Positions 35,552 to 46,230 are shown, numbered from the stretch's first letter. The stretch: 64,000 bases of DNA from Sphingobacterium spiritivorum (GCF_016724845.1 NZ_CP068082.1:1922001-1986000), one strand, 5' to 3'. A program made the numbers and translations. The notes: a model not told the origin generated them from the letters alone.

Positions 35552-36973
35552 ATGGCAGAAGCGACCTGTACACCTTTAGCACACATATCTTCTCTCTACT
35601 CCAGACAACTGGACTACAAGGAAAAAACCAGACAGCTGTCCGTAGAGCAACGCATTTCCCTTATTCGCAGTTTGGGTGAACAAATAGAAAACAATCACGC
35701 TGCAATTACGAAAGCTCTACACCTGGATTTCAGAAAGAATACCTTTGAAACAGATTATACCGAAATTTACGTTGTCCAATCTACGATAAGACATATCTGC
35801 AGGAATCTAAAAAGATGGGCTCAAAACCAAAAGGTAAAGAACAACCTGATGTATATCACGACACACTCCTACCTCCAATATGAGCCAAAGGGTAATTCTC
35901 TTATTATTACGCCCTGGAACTATCCGTTTCAGATTCCGCTGATGCAAACAATCAGCAGTATAGCTGCCGGTAATACTGTTATGCTGAAGTTATCCGAATA
36001 CGTTCCCCATACCAATGTGATAGTAGAAAAAATTATCCGCTCTGTATTTCAACAGGAGCATGTTGCCGTTATTAACGGACAAGCTGAAGAAACTACACAT
36101 TTACTAAATCTCAAATTTGACCATATTCATTTTACAGGTTCACCGAAGGTAGGTAAGATCGTGATGCAGGCTGCCTCTGCACACCTTTCAGATATAACAT
36201 TAGAATTAGGCGGAAAATCACCTGTATTTATAGATAAAGATGTAAATCTGCGACAGATAGTACGAAATCTGATATGGGGCAAATTCGTAAATGCAGGACA
36301 AACCTGTATTGCCCCCGACTATGTACTTATAGACAAAAAACTGAAGGATACATTTGAAAAAATAGTACCGGAAGAAGTGGTAAAGGCTTTCGGAACATCT
36401 GCAGATCAATCGCCGGATCTGGCCCGTATCATCAATGACAGGCAATTTGACCGTCTGGATGCGGCTCTCAAACAAGCTGTTGAAGCAGGAGCCCGGATAC
36501 TGGCAGGCGGTGAAACAAATAAGACATCGCTTTATATAGCTCCGACAGTAGTGACAGACATGCCCGCAGACAGCAGCTTAATGACAGAAGAAATCTTTGG
36601 TCCCATATTACCAGTGGTTTACTATGAAAATGTAGATGAAGCATTGACCCTTGTATCCCGAAAAGAAAAACCTCTGGCACTCTATATCTTCAGTAACAAC
36701 AGGCATTATACGGATACGATTCTCAGGAATACAACTGCCGGCTCTACTGCAGTGAATGATATGCTGATTCAGTATATGCATCCCAATCTTCCGTTTGGCG
36801 GAGTCAATCATTCGGGAATAGGACAGTCCTTCGGACAATATGGTTTCAAATCCTTTTCACATGAAAGGACTGTAGTATCAGGCAGCAAAAAAATTCCGTT
36901 ATCGCAGGTATTCTGGTATCCCTATACTGCAAAAACCATAAAGCTGTTCAATTTTATAAAACGCTTCCTGTAA
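35552..36973 (+). CDS. aldehyde dehydrogenase (class 3/fatty-aldehyde type)
   Basis: The 473-residue protein carries ALDH landmarks: ITPWNYPFQIPL (catalytic Asn), FTGSPKVGKIVM (NAD loop), LELGGKSPVFI (general-base Glu) and NAGQTCIAPDYVL (nucleophile Cys). Its length and C-terminal FGGVNHSGIGQSFGQYGFKSFSH match the ALDH3/FALDH group. A hydrophobic-basic tail (TAKTIKLFNFIKRFL) may touch the membrane, as in fatty-aldehyde enzymes. It oxidises aldehydes with NAD(P). It is a single gene. Confidence 0.92.
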   Translation: MAEATCTPLAHISSLYSRQLDYKEKTRQLSVEQRISLIRSLGEQIENNHAAITKALHLDFRKNTFETDYTEIYVVQSTIRHICRNLKRWAQNQKVKNNLMYITTHSYLQYEPKGNSLIITPWNYPFQIPLMQTISSIAAGNTVMLKLSEYVPHTNVIVEKIIRSVFQQEHVAVINGQAEETTHLLNLKFDHIHFTGSPKVGKIVMQAASAHLSDITLELGGKSPVFIDKDVNLRQIVRNLIWGKFVNAGQTCIAPDYVLIDKKLKDTFEKIVPEEVVKAFGTSADQSPDLARIINDRQFDRLDAALKQAVEAGARILAGGETNKTSLYIAPTVVTDMPADSSLMTEEIFGPILPVVYYENVDEALTLVSRKEKPLALYIFSNNRHYTDTILRNTTAGSTAVNDMLIQYMHPNLPFGGVNHSGIGQSFGQYGFKSFSHERTVVSGSKKIPLSQVFWYPYTAKTIKLFNFIKRFL

Positions 36974-36978
36974 ACAAA

Positions 36979-37010
36979 AAAAGAGTTGTCAGAAATCTGA
37001 CAACTCTTTT
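36979..37010. terminator. bidirectional hairpin terminator
   Basis: A perfect 15-bp stem (AAAAGAGTTGTCAGA and its complement) with a 2-nt loop and flanking A/T tracts. It lies between convergent aldehyde dehydrogenase and TypA genes. Confidence 0.85.
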
Positions 37011-37031
37011 TCTATGTATGATGCGATACGA

Positions 37032-38837
37032 TTACTGGAATTTTTTCGCATTGATTTTACGCTCATTCTCTGTCAGGTAGATCTTACGCAGACGTGTACT
37101 TTCCGGTGTAACCTCGATGTACTCGTCAGCCTGGATATATTCCATAGACTCTTCCAGTGAGAATTTGATTGCAGGAGCAATACGGGTATTATCATCCGTA
37201 CCTGAAGCACGCATATTCGTTAATTGCTTACCTTTCACGATATTGATAGTCAAATCATTATCACGGATGTGTTCTCCTAATATCTGTCCTTCATAAATAT
37301 CCACTCCCGGATCTACAAAGAATTTACCACGATCCTGCAGCTTATCGATAGAGTATGCAGTAGTAGTACCTTTATCAAGAGAGATTAATACACCATGAAG
37401 ACGGCCAGGGATTGTTCCTCTCCAAGGCTCATAACCTTTCAGACGGTGAGCCATTACAGCTTCACCAGCTGTTGCAGTCAATACGTTGTTACGAAGACCG
37501 ATGATACCGCGGGAGGGAATCTCGAATTCCAGATGCTGCATTTCTCCTTTTGTCTCCATCACTAACAATTCACCTTTACGTTGAGTTACCAACTCGATTA
37601 CCTTACCGGACACCTCAGCAGGAACATCTACAACCATTACTTCAATAGGCTCACACTTCACACCGTCAATTTCTTTAACGATAACCTGTGGCTGACCTAC
37701 CTGAAGCTCGTATCCTTCGCGACGCATTGTCTCGATCAATACAGATAAGTGAAGAATACCACGACCATATACTAACCAGGCATCAGGAGATTCTGTAGGA
37801 ACAACACGTAGTGCAAGATTTTTCTCCAATTCTTTCTGCAGACGGTCATGGATGTGACGTGAAGTCACATATTTACCTTCTTTACCGAAGAAAGGAGAGT
37901 TATTGATCGTGAACAACATATTCATGGTAGGCTCATCGATATGCATAACCTCCAGTTGTTCCGGGTTTTCAAAATCTGCGATAGTATCACCGATATCAAA
38001 TCCTTCGATACCAACTACAGCACATATATCACCTGATTTTACTTCTGTAACTCTCGCTTTGCCTAATCCTTCAAACACATACAACTCTTTCACACGGGAT
38101 TTTACGATTTTACCGTCACGTTTCACAAGCGATACCGGTTGTCCTTCTTTGATCATACCACGCGCTACACGTCCTACTGCGATACGTCCTACGAAAGTAG
38201 AATAATCAAGAGACGTAATCTGCATTTGTAAAGTACCTTCTACTACAGGAGCAGACGGGATATGTTTCAGAATAGCATCCAGAAGATCAGTAAAATCTTC
38301 TTTAGGTTCTTTCCAGTCTGTTGACATCCATCCTTGTTTAGATGAACCGTAAAGTACAGGGAAATCTAATTGCTCTTCATTTGCATCAAGACTGAAGAAA
38401 AGGTCAAAAACATTTTCATATACTTCATCCGGACGACAGTTTTCTTTATCCACTTTGTTGACAACAACAATTGGTTTCAGTCCTAATCCCAATGCCTTTT
38501 GCGTCACGAAACGTGTTTGCGGCATCGGACCTTCGAACGCATCCACCAAAAGGATAACCCCGTCAGCCATTTTAAGTACACGCTCTACTTCACCTCCGAA
38601 ATCGGCGTGACCAGGAGTGTCAATAACATTGATTTTTACACCCTGATAGGTAACAGAAACGTTTTTAGAGACAATGGTGATACCGCGTTCGCGCTCCAGA
38701 TCATTGTTATCCAAAATTAAGTCGCCTTTGTTTTCCGAATCTCTGAAAAGATTGGTAAAGTGTAAGATTTTGTCAACCAATGTGGTTTTACCGTGGTCAA
38801 CGTGTGCGATGATCGCTATGTTTCTGATATTCTGCAT
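37032..38837 (-). CDS. typA: ribosome-associated GTPase TypA/BipA
   Basis: The 601-residue protein has the translational-GTPase N-terminus NIAIIAHVDHGKTTLVDKIL (G1), ERGITIVSKNVSV (G2), DTPGHADFGGEVERVL (G3) and NKVDKENCRP (G4). Downstream are EF-G-like beta-barrel and alpha/beta domains and the BipA-specific C-terminus (NLTVNIVKGK-like: DNDLTINIVKGKQLTNMRAS). BipA assists ribosome assembly and stress-linked translation. It is a single gene with a candidate promoter TAGCTTTG at 38871-38878. Confidence 0.96.
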   Translation of the reverse strand: MQNIRNIAIIAHVDHGKTTLVDKILHFTNLFRDSENKGDLILDNNDLERERGITIVSKNVSVTYQGVKINVIDTPGHADFGGEVERVLKMADGVILLVDAFEGPMPQTRFVTQKALGLGLKPIVVVNKVDKENCRPDEVYENVFDLFFSLDANEEQLDFPVLYGSSKQGWMSTDWKEPKEDFTDLLDAILKHIPSAPVVEGTLQMQITSLDYSTFVGRIAVGRVARGMIKEGQPVSLVKRDGKIVKSRVKELYVFEGLGKARVTEVKSGDICAVVGIEGFDIGDTIADFENPEQLEVMHIDEPTMNMLFTINNSPFFGKEGKYVTSRHIHDRLQKELEKNLALRVVPTESPDAWLVYGRGILHLSVLIETMRREGYELQVGQPQVIVKEIDGVKCEPIEVMVVDVPAEVSGKVIELVTQRKGELLVMETKGEMQHLEFEIPSRGIIGLRNNVLTATAGEAVMAHRLKGYEPWRGTIPGRLHGVLISLDKGTTTAYSIDKLQDRGKFFVDPGVDIYEGQILGEHIRDNDLTINIVKGKQLTNMRASGTDDNTRIAPAIKFSLEESMEYIQADEYIEVTPESTRLRKIYLTENERKINAKKFQ

Positions 38838-38870
38838 CTAGCAAATGTTTGTATATAAAATTTGAGGGTG

Positions 38871-38878
38871 CAAAGCTA
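38871..38878 (-). promoter_or_regulatory. candidate -7 promoter box for typA
   Basis: Minus-strand TAGCTTTG (TAnnTTTG), 34-41 bp upstream of the typA ATG. The -33 element is not clear. Confidence 0.4.
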
Positions 38879-38916
38879 ACGATTTTACACCACAATTTTT
38901 ACATCATCACTAATTT

Positions 38917-40107
38917 TTATTTTATAACCCCCAATTCCTGACCGACTTTAGTAAACGCAGCAATAGCTTTGTCCAGGTGGTGACGATCATGTCCGGCCGA
39001 TATCTGTACTCTGATCCGGGCTTTTCCCTGAGGAACAACCGGATAATAAAAGCCGATCACATAAATACCCTCTTCCAGCATTTTTGTTGCAAATTCCTGT
39101 GCTAATTTAGCGTCATACAGCATTACAGGCACGATCGGATGAAATCCCGGCTTAATGTCAAAGCCCGCAGCTGTCATCTGTTCACGGAAATATTTGGTGT
39201 TATTCTCTAGTTTGTCACGAAGCTCTGTCGTCTGGCTCAACATGTCCAGTACAGCCACCGAAGCACCTGCAATGGCCGGCGCCAGTGTATTTGAAAATAA
39301 ATACGGACGGGAACGCTGACGTAACATATCTATGATTTCTTTTTTACCGGAAGTAAAGCCTCCGCTGGCTCCTCCCAATGCTTTTCCAAGTGTTCCGGTA
39401 ATGATATCCACACGGTCAATCACGTTATATAATTCATGTGTACCTCTGCCGTTTTTACCGATAAAACCTGTACAATGCGACTCATCAATCATCACCAGTG
39501 CTTCATATTTATCGGCAAGATCACAGATCTGGTCTAATGGTGCTACGGATCCGTCCATAGAGAACGCGCCGTCAGTCACAATAATTTTGTGACGGGCTCC
39601 TGAAGCAGCCTGCAACTGTGCTTCCAGATCAGCCATATCCGCATTTTTATAACGGAAACGCTGTGCTTTACACAATCTTACTCCATCAATGATAGAAGCA
39701 TGATTCAGTTCATCAGAGATGATAGCATCTTCCGCACCAAATAGAGGCTCAAATACTCCGCCATTGGCATCAAATGCCGCTGCATATAAGATCGTATCTT
39801 CTGTTCCCAGAAAAGTCGAAAGTTTAGATTCTAATTCCTTATGAATATCCTGCGTACCACAGATAAAACGTACAGACGACATACCGTATCCATGTGAATC
39901 GATAGCCTGCTTAGCCGCTTCAATCACTTTGGGATGAGAAGAAAGCCCCAGATAATTGTTTGCACAGAAATTGATAACTTCGGCACCTGTGCTTACTTTA
40001 ATATCGGCTCCCTGTGGAGTCACGATAATACGTTCTTCTTTATACAAACCAGCTTCTTTAATGGCTGCGATCTCTTTCTGCAATGCAGGTTGAAGTGTCT
40101 TATACAT
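38917..40107 (-). CDS. kbl: 2-amino-3-ketobutyrate CoA ligase (glycine C-acetyltransferase)
   Basis: The 396-residue PLP enzyme starts with [24 protein letters not shown] and [15 protein letters not shown], as in Kbl. The PLP-binding Lys is in [17 protein letters not shown], and the Asp in [12 protein letters not shown] contacts the cofactor. It converts 2-amino-3-ketobutyrate plus CoA to glycine and acetyl-CoA in threonine breakdown. Threonine dehydrogenase (tdh), its usual partner, is not adjacent. Confidence 0.93.
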   Translation of the reverse strand: MYKTLQPALQKEIAAIKEAGLYKEERIIVTPQGADIKVSTGAEVINFCANNYLGLSSHPKVIEAAKQAIDSHGYGMSSVRFICGTQDIHKELESKLSTFLGTEDTILYAAAFDANGGVFEPLFGAEDAIISDELNHASIIDGVRLCKAQRFRYKNADMADLEAQLQAASGARHKIIVTDGAFSMDGSVAPLDQICDLADKYEALVMIDESHCTGFIGKNGRGTHELYNVIDRVDIITGTLGKALGGASGGFTSGKKEIIDMLRQRSRPYLFSNTLAPAIAGASVAVLDMLSQTTELRDKLENNTKYFREQMTAAGFDIKPGFHPIVPVMLYDAKLAQEFATKMLEEGIYVIGFYYPVVPQGKARIRVQISAGHDRHHLDKAIAAFTKVGQELGVIK

Positions 40108-40236
40108 AATAGTCTATTTTAGCACGTAAAAATACAGTTTTATCTCTGAAGAAAGGGATGCAGAAGGCGGGTTTAAAGAAAATTTAACCCAAATTACACA
40201 AAAAGAAGACTGTGGAAACGATTGTTTAATTTTTCA

Positions 40237-41484
40237 CTATTCATAGCGCAGTGCTTCCACAGGATCGAGTCCGGAAGCTTTAGATGCAGGATAATACCCT
40301 GAAACTACACCAACGAAGATACAGACCGCCATCCCCAGGAACATCCATTTCCACGGAATAATAAAGCTCGCGCCGAGCGCTACAGCCAAAAGATTTCCGA
40401 TCGAAATCCCCAGAATAATCCCGGCTAATCCTCCCAGAATACAAATGACAATTGCTTCCATAAGAAACTGTTTGCGTATTACTCCCGGAGTGGCACCGAT
40501 GGCTTTTCGCACCCCGATCTCACGGGTACGTTCGGTAACCGAGACGAGCATAATATTCATGAGACCTATAGAAGCGCCTAATAATGTAATAGCAGCAATG
40601 GCAATGGCACCATAGGTCACATAATTCAGATTTTGCATCAGCATCTGTGCCACAGCATCTGATTTTATTATTTCAAAATTAGATGTTTGTCTGGCATTCA
40701 GCCCGCGTATCTTACGAAAAGTAAGAATTGCCTCTCCTTCTGCTGCATCCATTCGGAGCGGATCCGGAGACATAACCGTGATAACGTATGAAGGATTAGC
40801 ATTTTCCATCATCATCCTCGCTTTAGAGATGGGCACAAAACAAGCCTTATCCGCTCCGAATCCAGCACTCGAGCCCTTGCTTTCCAGCACACCAATCACC
40901 AGAAAGCGATCATCTCCTACAGTAATATACTGCCCCAGCGGATTTGTATTATTTTTAAAAAGTTTCGTCGTTATCTCTTTTCCGATAATCACCACAGCAC
41001 TTCCTAATTCCACATCTTGTTTTGTAAAATTCCTGCCGTCAGCAATTTTATAGCCCGAAGTCTGCAGATAATTATCATCCCCGCCTATTACCCCGATATT
41101 AGGGTTAGTTTTCTCGCTTTTAAATTTGATGGTAGAAGCCCAGGTTACATTTGCATTGATAGACACAATAGCATCTGTATTGAACCGGTCTTTAAATTCC
41201 AGCGCTTGTTTATACGTAATCGCAGGATATACTTTGGGCTGACTTCCCTGATCGCCGATACGCACATTAAGCCCCCGGTTACGAATATTAAAGGAATTGG
41301 AGCCCATGGAAGAGAAGGAATTTGTCAGAGAGCTCTGAATCGCATCGATAGAAGTAAGGACACCGATCAAAGCCGTAATACCAATCGCTATGATCAGAGC
41401 TGTCAGAAATGTCCTCAGCTTGTTGCTTACAATAGATTGCAGCGCCAGCTTGACATTTTCGCGGTAGGACATATTAACAGACAT
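40237..41484 (-). CDS. MacB/FtsX-type ABC transporter permease
   Basis: The 415-residue protein has one N-terminal membrane helix (about 24-46), a large periplasmic MacB-PCD-like domain (about 50-280) and three C-terminal helices. The last section has [26 protein letters not shown] and [21 protein letters not shown], diagnostic of FtsX-like permeases. It would need an ATPase (MacB/LolD-like), which is not adjacent. An alternative start at 41472 is possible. Confidence 0.9.
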   Translation of the reverse strand: MSVNMSYRENVKLALQSIVSNKLRTFLTALIIAIGITALIGVLTSIDAIQSSLTNSFSSMGSNSFNIRNRGLNVRIGDQGSQPKVYPAITYKQALEFKDRFNTDAIVSINANVTWASTIKFKSEKTNPNIGVIGGDDNYLQTSGYKIADGRNFTKQDVELGSAVVIIGKEITTKLFKNNTNPLGQYITVGDDRFLVIGVLESKGSSAGFGADKACFVPISKARMMMENANPSYVITVMSPDPLRMDAAEGEAILTFRKIRGLNARQTSNFEIIKSDAVAQMLMQNLNYVTYGAIAIAAITLLGASIGLMNIMLVSVTERTREIGVRKAIGATPGVIRKQFLMEAIVICILGGLAGIILGISIGNLLAVALGASFIIPWKWMFLGMAVCIFVGVVSGYYPASKASGLDPVEALRYE

Positions 41485-41533
41485 ATACGATTGTATTATT
41501 TATATCAAATTAATCGATTAAAAATCAAAAAAC

Positions 41534-41562
41534 AAAGGCCTTGATAAAATATCAAGGCCTTT
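41534..41562 (-). terminator. hairpin terminator
   Basis: A perfect 12-bp stem (AAAGGCCTTGAT / ATCAAGGCCTTT) with a 5-nt loop. Read on the minus strand it follows the DUF2147 gene and runs into T-rich sequence. Confidence 0.8.
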
Positions 41563-41621
41563 TCAACCAAAAACCACCTTATGAAATCTAATTTACTAAG
41601 TTTTTTATATTAGAAACCGAC

Positions 41622-42050
41622 TTATTTTACTCTTGTAAAAGTATCGGTACGACCTATGAGACTTACACCTACATATCCTCTGATATCCAGTTTATCTCCT
41701 TTAAGCGTCATCTTGCAGCTATATGTTTTTCCGGATTTAGGATCATATACTTTTCCGTTTTCATAGATATTGTCTTTTACTTTTTCAAAGTTTGTCAGAT
41801 TTTCCATGCCAATTACAGGTCTGCTCTTGAGCTTATCATCCGGATTTTTAACATCTTTTTTAGGATGACCGGATTCATCGTTTGGAGTTTTAAGCCAATA
41901 AATCTTTCCGTAAAACTTATCGCCCTTTTTATAGATCTCGACTCTTGCTTCTCCGCTTGGATTCTGCCATTTACCGATTACAGGATCTGTTTGAGCAAAT
42001 AGAGCTACTGTTACGAATAGCACCATTAATGATAGCATTAATTTCTTCAT
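41622..42050 (-). CDS. secreted DUF2147 protein
   Basis: The 142-residue protein has a signal peptide (to about Ala19, LFAQT). The mature part starts DPVIGKWQNPSGEARVEIYK, the DUF2147 signature, followed by GKIYWLKTPND and GKTYSCKMTLKGDKLDIRGYVGVSLIGRT (as adjacent strands). It forms a small lipocalin-like beta barrel. Function is unknown; expected in the periplasm. It is monocistronic. Confidence 0.9.
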   Translation of the reverse strand: MKKLMLSLMVLFVTVALFAQTDPVIGKWQNPSGEARVEIYKKGDKFYGKIYWLKTPNDESGHPKKDVKNPDDKLKSRPVIGMENLTNFEKVKDNIYENGKVYDPKSGKTYSCKMTLKGDKLDIRGYVGVSLIGRTDTFTRVK

Positions 42051-42270
42051 GATCGTTACTGTTTATAATTGCAAGAGTGAATATACGAAAAAATAATTAT
42101 GCAAGCATAGCATTTTTTATTTTTTTTTATCACATTACCGTATCATGACAGAGCAAGATCAGATAACTAAAAGTTTAGAAAGTAATTGAAAATCTTCTTT
42201 TTTAGAGTTTAAAATGGTTTTTGGCACTTATTTTGAACGTTTTTATCCGGAACTTTTAAACCATTTTGCT

Positions 42271-42624
42271 ATGAAATTTATTATTAGTTTATTATTGACC
42301 GGCGTTGTAGTAGCTGTATCAGCCTGGATCATTCCGGGAGTTTATGTTGCAGGTTTCGGGTGGGCGATTGTAACCGGATTGGTTATCGGATTTGTAAATG
42401 CGACTGTAGGAAGTATTCTTCGCTTGTTTACCTTCCCCTTGAATTGGTTGACTTTGGGATTGGTATCTTTTATTATTACTGTACTGATGGTATTGTTAAG
42501 TGATAAAATTATGGGCGCTAAATTTGATGTATCCGGATTCTGGACCGCAGCATTATTTGCAATCGTCGTCGCTATTGTAGAAATGATATTATCAGCAATT
42601 CTGGGATCTTCAAAAGAAAATTGA
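42271..42624 (+). CDS. small four-helix membrane protein (phage-holin-4 family)
   Basis: The ATG at 42271 gives 117 residues beginning MKFIISLLLTGVVVAV; an ATG at 42214 would add 19 residues that do not fit the family. Four membrane helices occupy nearly all of it. GWAIVTGLVIGFVNATVGSILR and FPLNWLTLGLVSFIITVLMV match the widespread COG1950 type. The phage holin name is historical; nothing nearby is phage-like. Function unknown. Confidence 0.82.
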   Translation: MKFIISLLLTGVVVAVSAWIIPGVYVAGFGWAIVTGLVIGFVNATVGSILRLFTFPLNWLTLGLVSFIITVLMVLLSDKIMGAKFDVSGFWTAALFAIVVAIVEMILSAILGSSKEN

Positions 42625-42646
42625 TCTTTCTCAGATTACAATACAT

Positions 42647-42674
42647 ACGGGATCCGGTATTAATCGGATCCCGT
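42647..42674 (+). terminator. hairpin terminator
   Basis: A perfect 10-bp stem (ACGGGATCCG / CGGATCCCGT), 8-nt loop, followed by five T. Confidence 0.88.
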
Positions 42675-42812
42675 TTTTATTTCCAGACATCCATATTTTT
42701 ATGCCTGCGCCTTTACTGCCTTTTTATTGATTTTATGATCTGATATCTTCGCTTTCCTGATATTAATCTGCTAATTTAGAAAAAACAGAACAGTGACCTT
42801 TAAATTCAAGAT

Positions 42813-44717
42813 ATGTGCGAACATCATCATGACCATAATCATACGGAGATCAAAGAAAAACCCTGGTGGATCGAACAGAAAAACCTGCTTATTGCACTTA
42901 TCATCTTACTAACCCTTCTCCTGCTGGAATATGCTTTCCGGATTACTATTCCTTCCTATTTACAACTCATTTTCAGTTCGGTTGCATATTTTCTGGCTGG
43001 ATGGCCTGTCATTGATCTGGCTGTAAGAAAGGCTTCAAGAGGTGATTTTTTCAATGAATTTGTACTTATGACGATCGCAACAATAGGAGCTTTTATGATC
43101 GGCGAATATGAAGAAGGAGTTGCAGTAATGGTATTTTACCAGATCGGAGAATGGTTTCAGGATAGTGCCGTAGACAAAGCCAAAAGAAATATCAAAGCTT
43201 TATTGGATGTCAGACCAGATGAAGTCACCGTAATGAGAGACGGAAAGGAACTTGCTGTACATCCGAATCAGGTAATTATAGATGAAATCATCCGTATTAA
43301 GGCCGGGGAAAAGGTAGCTCTCGACGGGATCTTATCTTCCGATTCAGCATCATTTAATACCGCGGCGCTTACCGGAGAAAGCAAGCCGGACACAAAGTAC
43401 AAAAATGAAGAGGTCCTGGCCGGGATGATCAATCTGGAAAAAGTGAGTATGGTGCAGGTTAAGGCTGCTTTTAGGGACAGTAAACTTAGCCGTATTCTGG
43501 AAATGGTACAGGATGCTACCGCCCGAAAATCACAGACTCAGCTCTTTATCAGTAAATTTTCGAAAGTATATGTCCCTATTGTATTTGGGCTTGCAGTCGC
43601 AGTCTGTCTGCTTCCTGCACTTTTTGTAGATGAATATATATTCAGAGAGTGGTTTTATCGTTCACTTGTCTTTCTGGTGATCAGTTGTCCCTGCGCATTG
43701 GTAGTCTCCATTCCATTAGGGTATTTCGGAGGTATCGGACTTGCTTCCCGCAACGGAATACTCTTTAAAGGAGGCAATTTTCTGGATGCGATTACGACAG
43801 TAGACAGCATTGTGATGGACAAAACCGGCACATTGACGAAAGGTGTTTTTGAAGTCAGGGAAGTTAAATCCGCTCAGGATATTACACCTTCCGAATTGCT
43901 CCGTTATGCCAAAGCGATTGAATCTCAGTCTACGCATCCTATTGCCAAAGCCGTAATGCGGCATGATCATAATGAGGAACCTGTTCTACCGGCAGAACAC
44001 GTGGAGGAGATTGCCGGACATGGGTTGAAAGGAATAGTCAATGGCTGCGAGATTCTCGCCGGTAATGCGAAGTTGCTCGATAAATTTGGCATCTCCTATC
44101 CCGCTAAAATTAAGAATATCGTAGATTCTATTGTTATACTGGCTATTAATCAACAATATGGAGGCTATATTACTGTTGCTGATCAGGTAAAGGATGATGC
44201 AGCCGAAGTGATACGTAAAATGAAAGACAGCGGTTTGCACACCGTAATGTTATCCGGAGACAAGGCATCTGTTGTCAATGACGTTGCTCAAAAGTTAGGA
44301 ATAGACGAGGCATACGGCAATCTGTTACCCGAAGATAAGGTAAAGCATGTACAAGCATTACTGGATCAGAACCGAAAAGTTGCCTTTGCAGGGGATGGTG
44401 TAAACGATGCTCCTGTCGTAGCATTAGCAACAGTAGGAATCGCTATGGGCGGATTGGGAGCAGATGCTACAGTAGAAACTGCCGATGTGGTTATACAAAA
44501 TGATGAACCTCGTAAAATACTGGCAGCGATACGTGTAGGAAAACTGACAAGAAATATTGTTTGGCAGAATATCATATTAGCACTAAGTGTAAAAATCATT
44601 GTTCTGATTCTGGGCGCCGGCGGAGTGGCGACACTCTGGGAGGCTGTTATTGCAGATGTAGGTGTTGCACTGGCTGCCATTCTCAACGCTGTTCGTGTAC
44701 AGCGAATGAAAGTCTAG
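42813..44717 (+). CDS. heavy-metal P1B-type ATPase (Zn/Cd/Co class)
   Basis: The 634-residue pump has a short His-rich N-terminus (CEHHHDHNHTE) instead of a full HMA domain. Metal transport motif SCPCAL, the TGESKPD actuator loop, the phosphorylation site DKTGTLTKG, the HP site (STHPIAK) and GDGVNDAP hinge are all present. The C-terminal helices end with a DVGVALAAILNAVR motif (Asp) typical of zinc exporters. It should extrude Zn, Cd or Co from the cytoplasm. It is monocistronic with a terminator after it. Confidence 0.93.
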   Translation: MCEHHHDHNHTEIKEKPWWIEQKNLLIALIILLTLLLLEYAFRITIPSYLQLIFSSVAYFLAGWPVIDLAVRKASRGDFFNEFVLMTIATIGAFMIGEYEEGVAVMVFYQIGEWFQDSAVDKAKRNIKALLDVRPDEVTVMRDGKELAVHPNQVIIDEIIRIKAGEKVALDGILSSDSASFNTAALTGESKPDTKYKNEEVLAGMINLEKVSMVQVKAAFRDSKLSRILEMVQDATARKSQTQLFISKFSKVYVPIVFGLAVAVCLLPALFVDEYIFREWFYRSLVFLVISCPCALVVSIPLGYFGGIGLASRNGILFKGGNFLDAITTVDSIVMDKTGTLTKGVFEVREVKSAQDITPSELLRYAKAIESQSTHPIAKAVMRHDHNEEPVLPAEHVEEIAGHGLKGIVNGCEILAGNAKLLDKFGISYPAKIKNIVDSIVILAINQQYGGYITVADQVKDDAAEVIRKMKDSGLHTVMLSGDKASVVNDVAQKLGIDEAYGNLLPEDKVKHVQALLDQNRKVAFAGDGVNDAPVVALATVGIAMGGLGADATVETADVVIQNDEPRKILAAIRVGKLTRNIVWQNIILALSVKIIVLILGAGGVATLWEAVIADVGVALAAILNAVRVQRMKV

Positions 44718-44729
44718 CATTTGGCATTA

Positions 44730-44764
44730 ATAAGGGCTGTTGCATAATTTGCAACAGCCCTTAT
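44730..44764. terminator. bidirectional hairpin terminator
   Basis: A 14-bp perfect stem (ATAAGGGCTGTTGC and its complement) with a 7-nt loop, between convergent P-ATPase and PepSY genes. Confidence 0.85.
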
Positions 44765-44797
44765 AGAATGGTATTACAGATCGTTTAAAAACGCTGC

Positions 44798-46195
44798 TTA
44801 AGCCATTCCCGGTTTTTTCTTTTTTGTTTTCTTCATCTTATTCAACCAGATCATGACTCCCGTCACCGGAAGTGAGGTGGCTATGAGGCAGGATATAAAA
44901 TACAGCAGCTTGGTAAACGGACCATATACATCTCCGACATGCAGACTCTTTACAGAAGAGGATATGCGTTCATTCAAAGGTTTTTCTGCAAAAATTTCCT
45001 TTTTCAGAATTTTTCCGGAATACTGATCTAATATTAATCTGTCCGCTGTTGCCGGAGCGAAGAATCCTTTTCTATATTTGGATATAGATACTGTGGCCAC
45101 AGAATCGGAAGGCAGAGAAAGCATATAATCGCCCGGATAATCAAGTTCCTTATCTGCTAATGACAATAACTGATTCACGGCTAATGGAGCGTGTTCCGGA
45201 CCAGGATATATGGATTCTTCTTTCTTTTCTTCTTTGGGAGGTACGCCTCCTTCTTTCGGAGCCTCCTTATAGGTTCCCCAGGTCTTCTGCCAGCCTGTCC
45301 GATACCAGTCGAATGACCAGAAAGGGCCTGTTACACCCATCAGAAATAAAATAATGCAGCTGTAAAAACCCAATGTATTATGCAGGTCATGATTTATACG
45401 TTTCCACTTTGCAGACCATTTGATCTTTAACCCGTTCTTCCATCCTCTGAGACGTTGTGGAAACCAGATAACGATTCCGCTGATTACACCTAATGTAAAG
45501 AGCAAAGTCGCTGTCCCTGTGATCCAGCTTCCCAGCTTTCTGTTTTCCACTCCTTCAATAAGGGGTTTTTCGATTTCATTCAGCATGAGCCAACGGTGCA
45601 AACTAAACATCTTTTGCATAAAAGCGGCTGTCTTTGTTTCCTTTTCCTGCGGATCACCCAATAATTCACCGGTATAAGGGTTGATCATCATCTGATTGGC
45701 TCTTTGACGCCCGCCAGCCGGAGGACCAGACTTTTTCTCTTTTTGCTGCCCTTCTTTTTTATTTTTTCCTTCCCCGTTTGCAGCAATACCTTCTTTGACA
45801 TCTTTTTTAGCCTCAGCCTTTTCCGCACTCTTCACAGACTGATCTTTTCCATCCGCTTTTCCTTCCTCTTTTTTAGGTTTGCTATACAGGATGGCATAGG
45901 CTCTCTCCGGATCATGGTTAATCCGGATCCCGGAAATTTTACCTTTAATTTGTTTTTTCGCAGCGATAAGAAGATCATCCGCAGTCATTGCTTCCTGAGC
46001 AGGCTTTTCCACTTTATACAGATGCGGAGCTGCTGCTTCACGAATTTCCGTATTGTACACATAGATTGTACCTGTAAGGCATACAATCAAGACAACGATA
46101 CCACTGATCAAACCAAACCAAAGGTGAAGGTCGTTGAAAAACTTACGGATTTTCGGCCATTTCGAATCCGTTGTTGTTTGTTTTGATTTATTCAT
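44798..46195 (-). CDS. PepSY-associated membrane protein (iron-reductase-like)
   Basis: The 465-residue protein has four membrane helices (about 28-50, 230-250, 275-300, 430-452) with periplasmic PepSY-like regions. NDLHLWFGLISGIVVLIVCLTG and LHNTLGFYSCIILFLMGVTGPFW are family hallmarks, with His residues that could bind heme (WFGL, HRWLM, DLHNTLG). Such proteins accompany siderophore receptors and are proposed to reduce ferric iron. A charged Lys/Glu/Ala insertion (about 105-165) is unusual. It lies 121 bp downstream of susD, behind a hairpin. Confidence 0.85.
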   Translation of the reverse strand: MNKSKQTTTDSKWPKIRKFFNDLHLWFGLISGIVVLIVCLTGTIYVYNTEIREAAAPHLYKVEKPAQEAMTADDLLIAAKKQIKGKISGIRINHDPERAYAILYSKPKKEEGKADGKDQSVKSAEKAEAKKDVKEGIAANGEGKNKKEGQQKEKKSGPPAGGRQRANQMMINPYTGELLGDPQEKETKTAAFMQKMFSLHRWLMLNEIEKPLIEGVENRKLGSWITGTATLLFTLGVISGIVIWFPQRLRGWKNGLKIKWSAKWKRINHDLHNTLGFYSCIILFLMGVTGPFWSFDWYRTGWQKTWGTYKEAPKEGGVPPKEEKKEESIYPGPEHAPLAVNQLLSLADKELDYPGDYMLSLPSDSVATVSISKYRKGFFAPATADRLILDQYSGKILKKEIFAEKPLNERISSSVKSLHVGDVYGPFTKLLYFISCLIATSLPVTGVMIWLNKMKKTKKKKPGMA

Positions 46196-46230
46196 TTTCT
46201 CTCTCTTTTTAATGATTCATCAAATAAAAA

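Noticed and set aside
42271..42624. Prophage remnant because of the phage-holin-4 name
   Set aside because: The family is widespread in chromosomes and no other phage gene is near.
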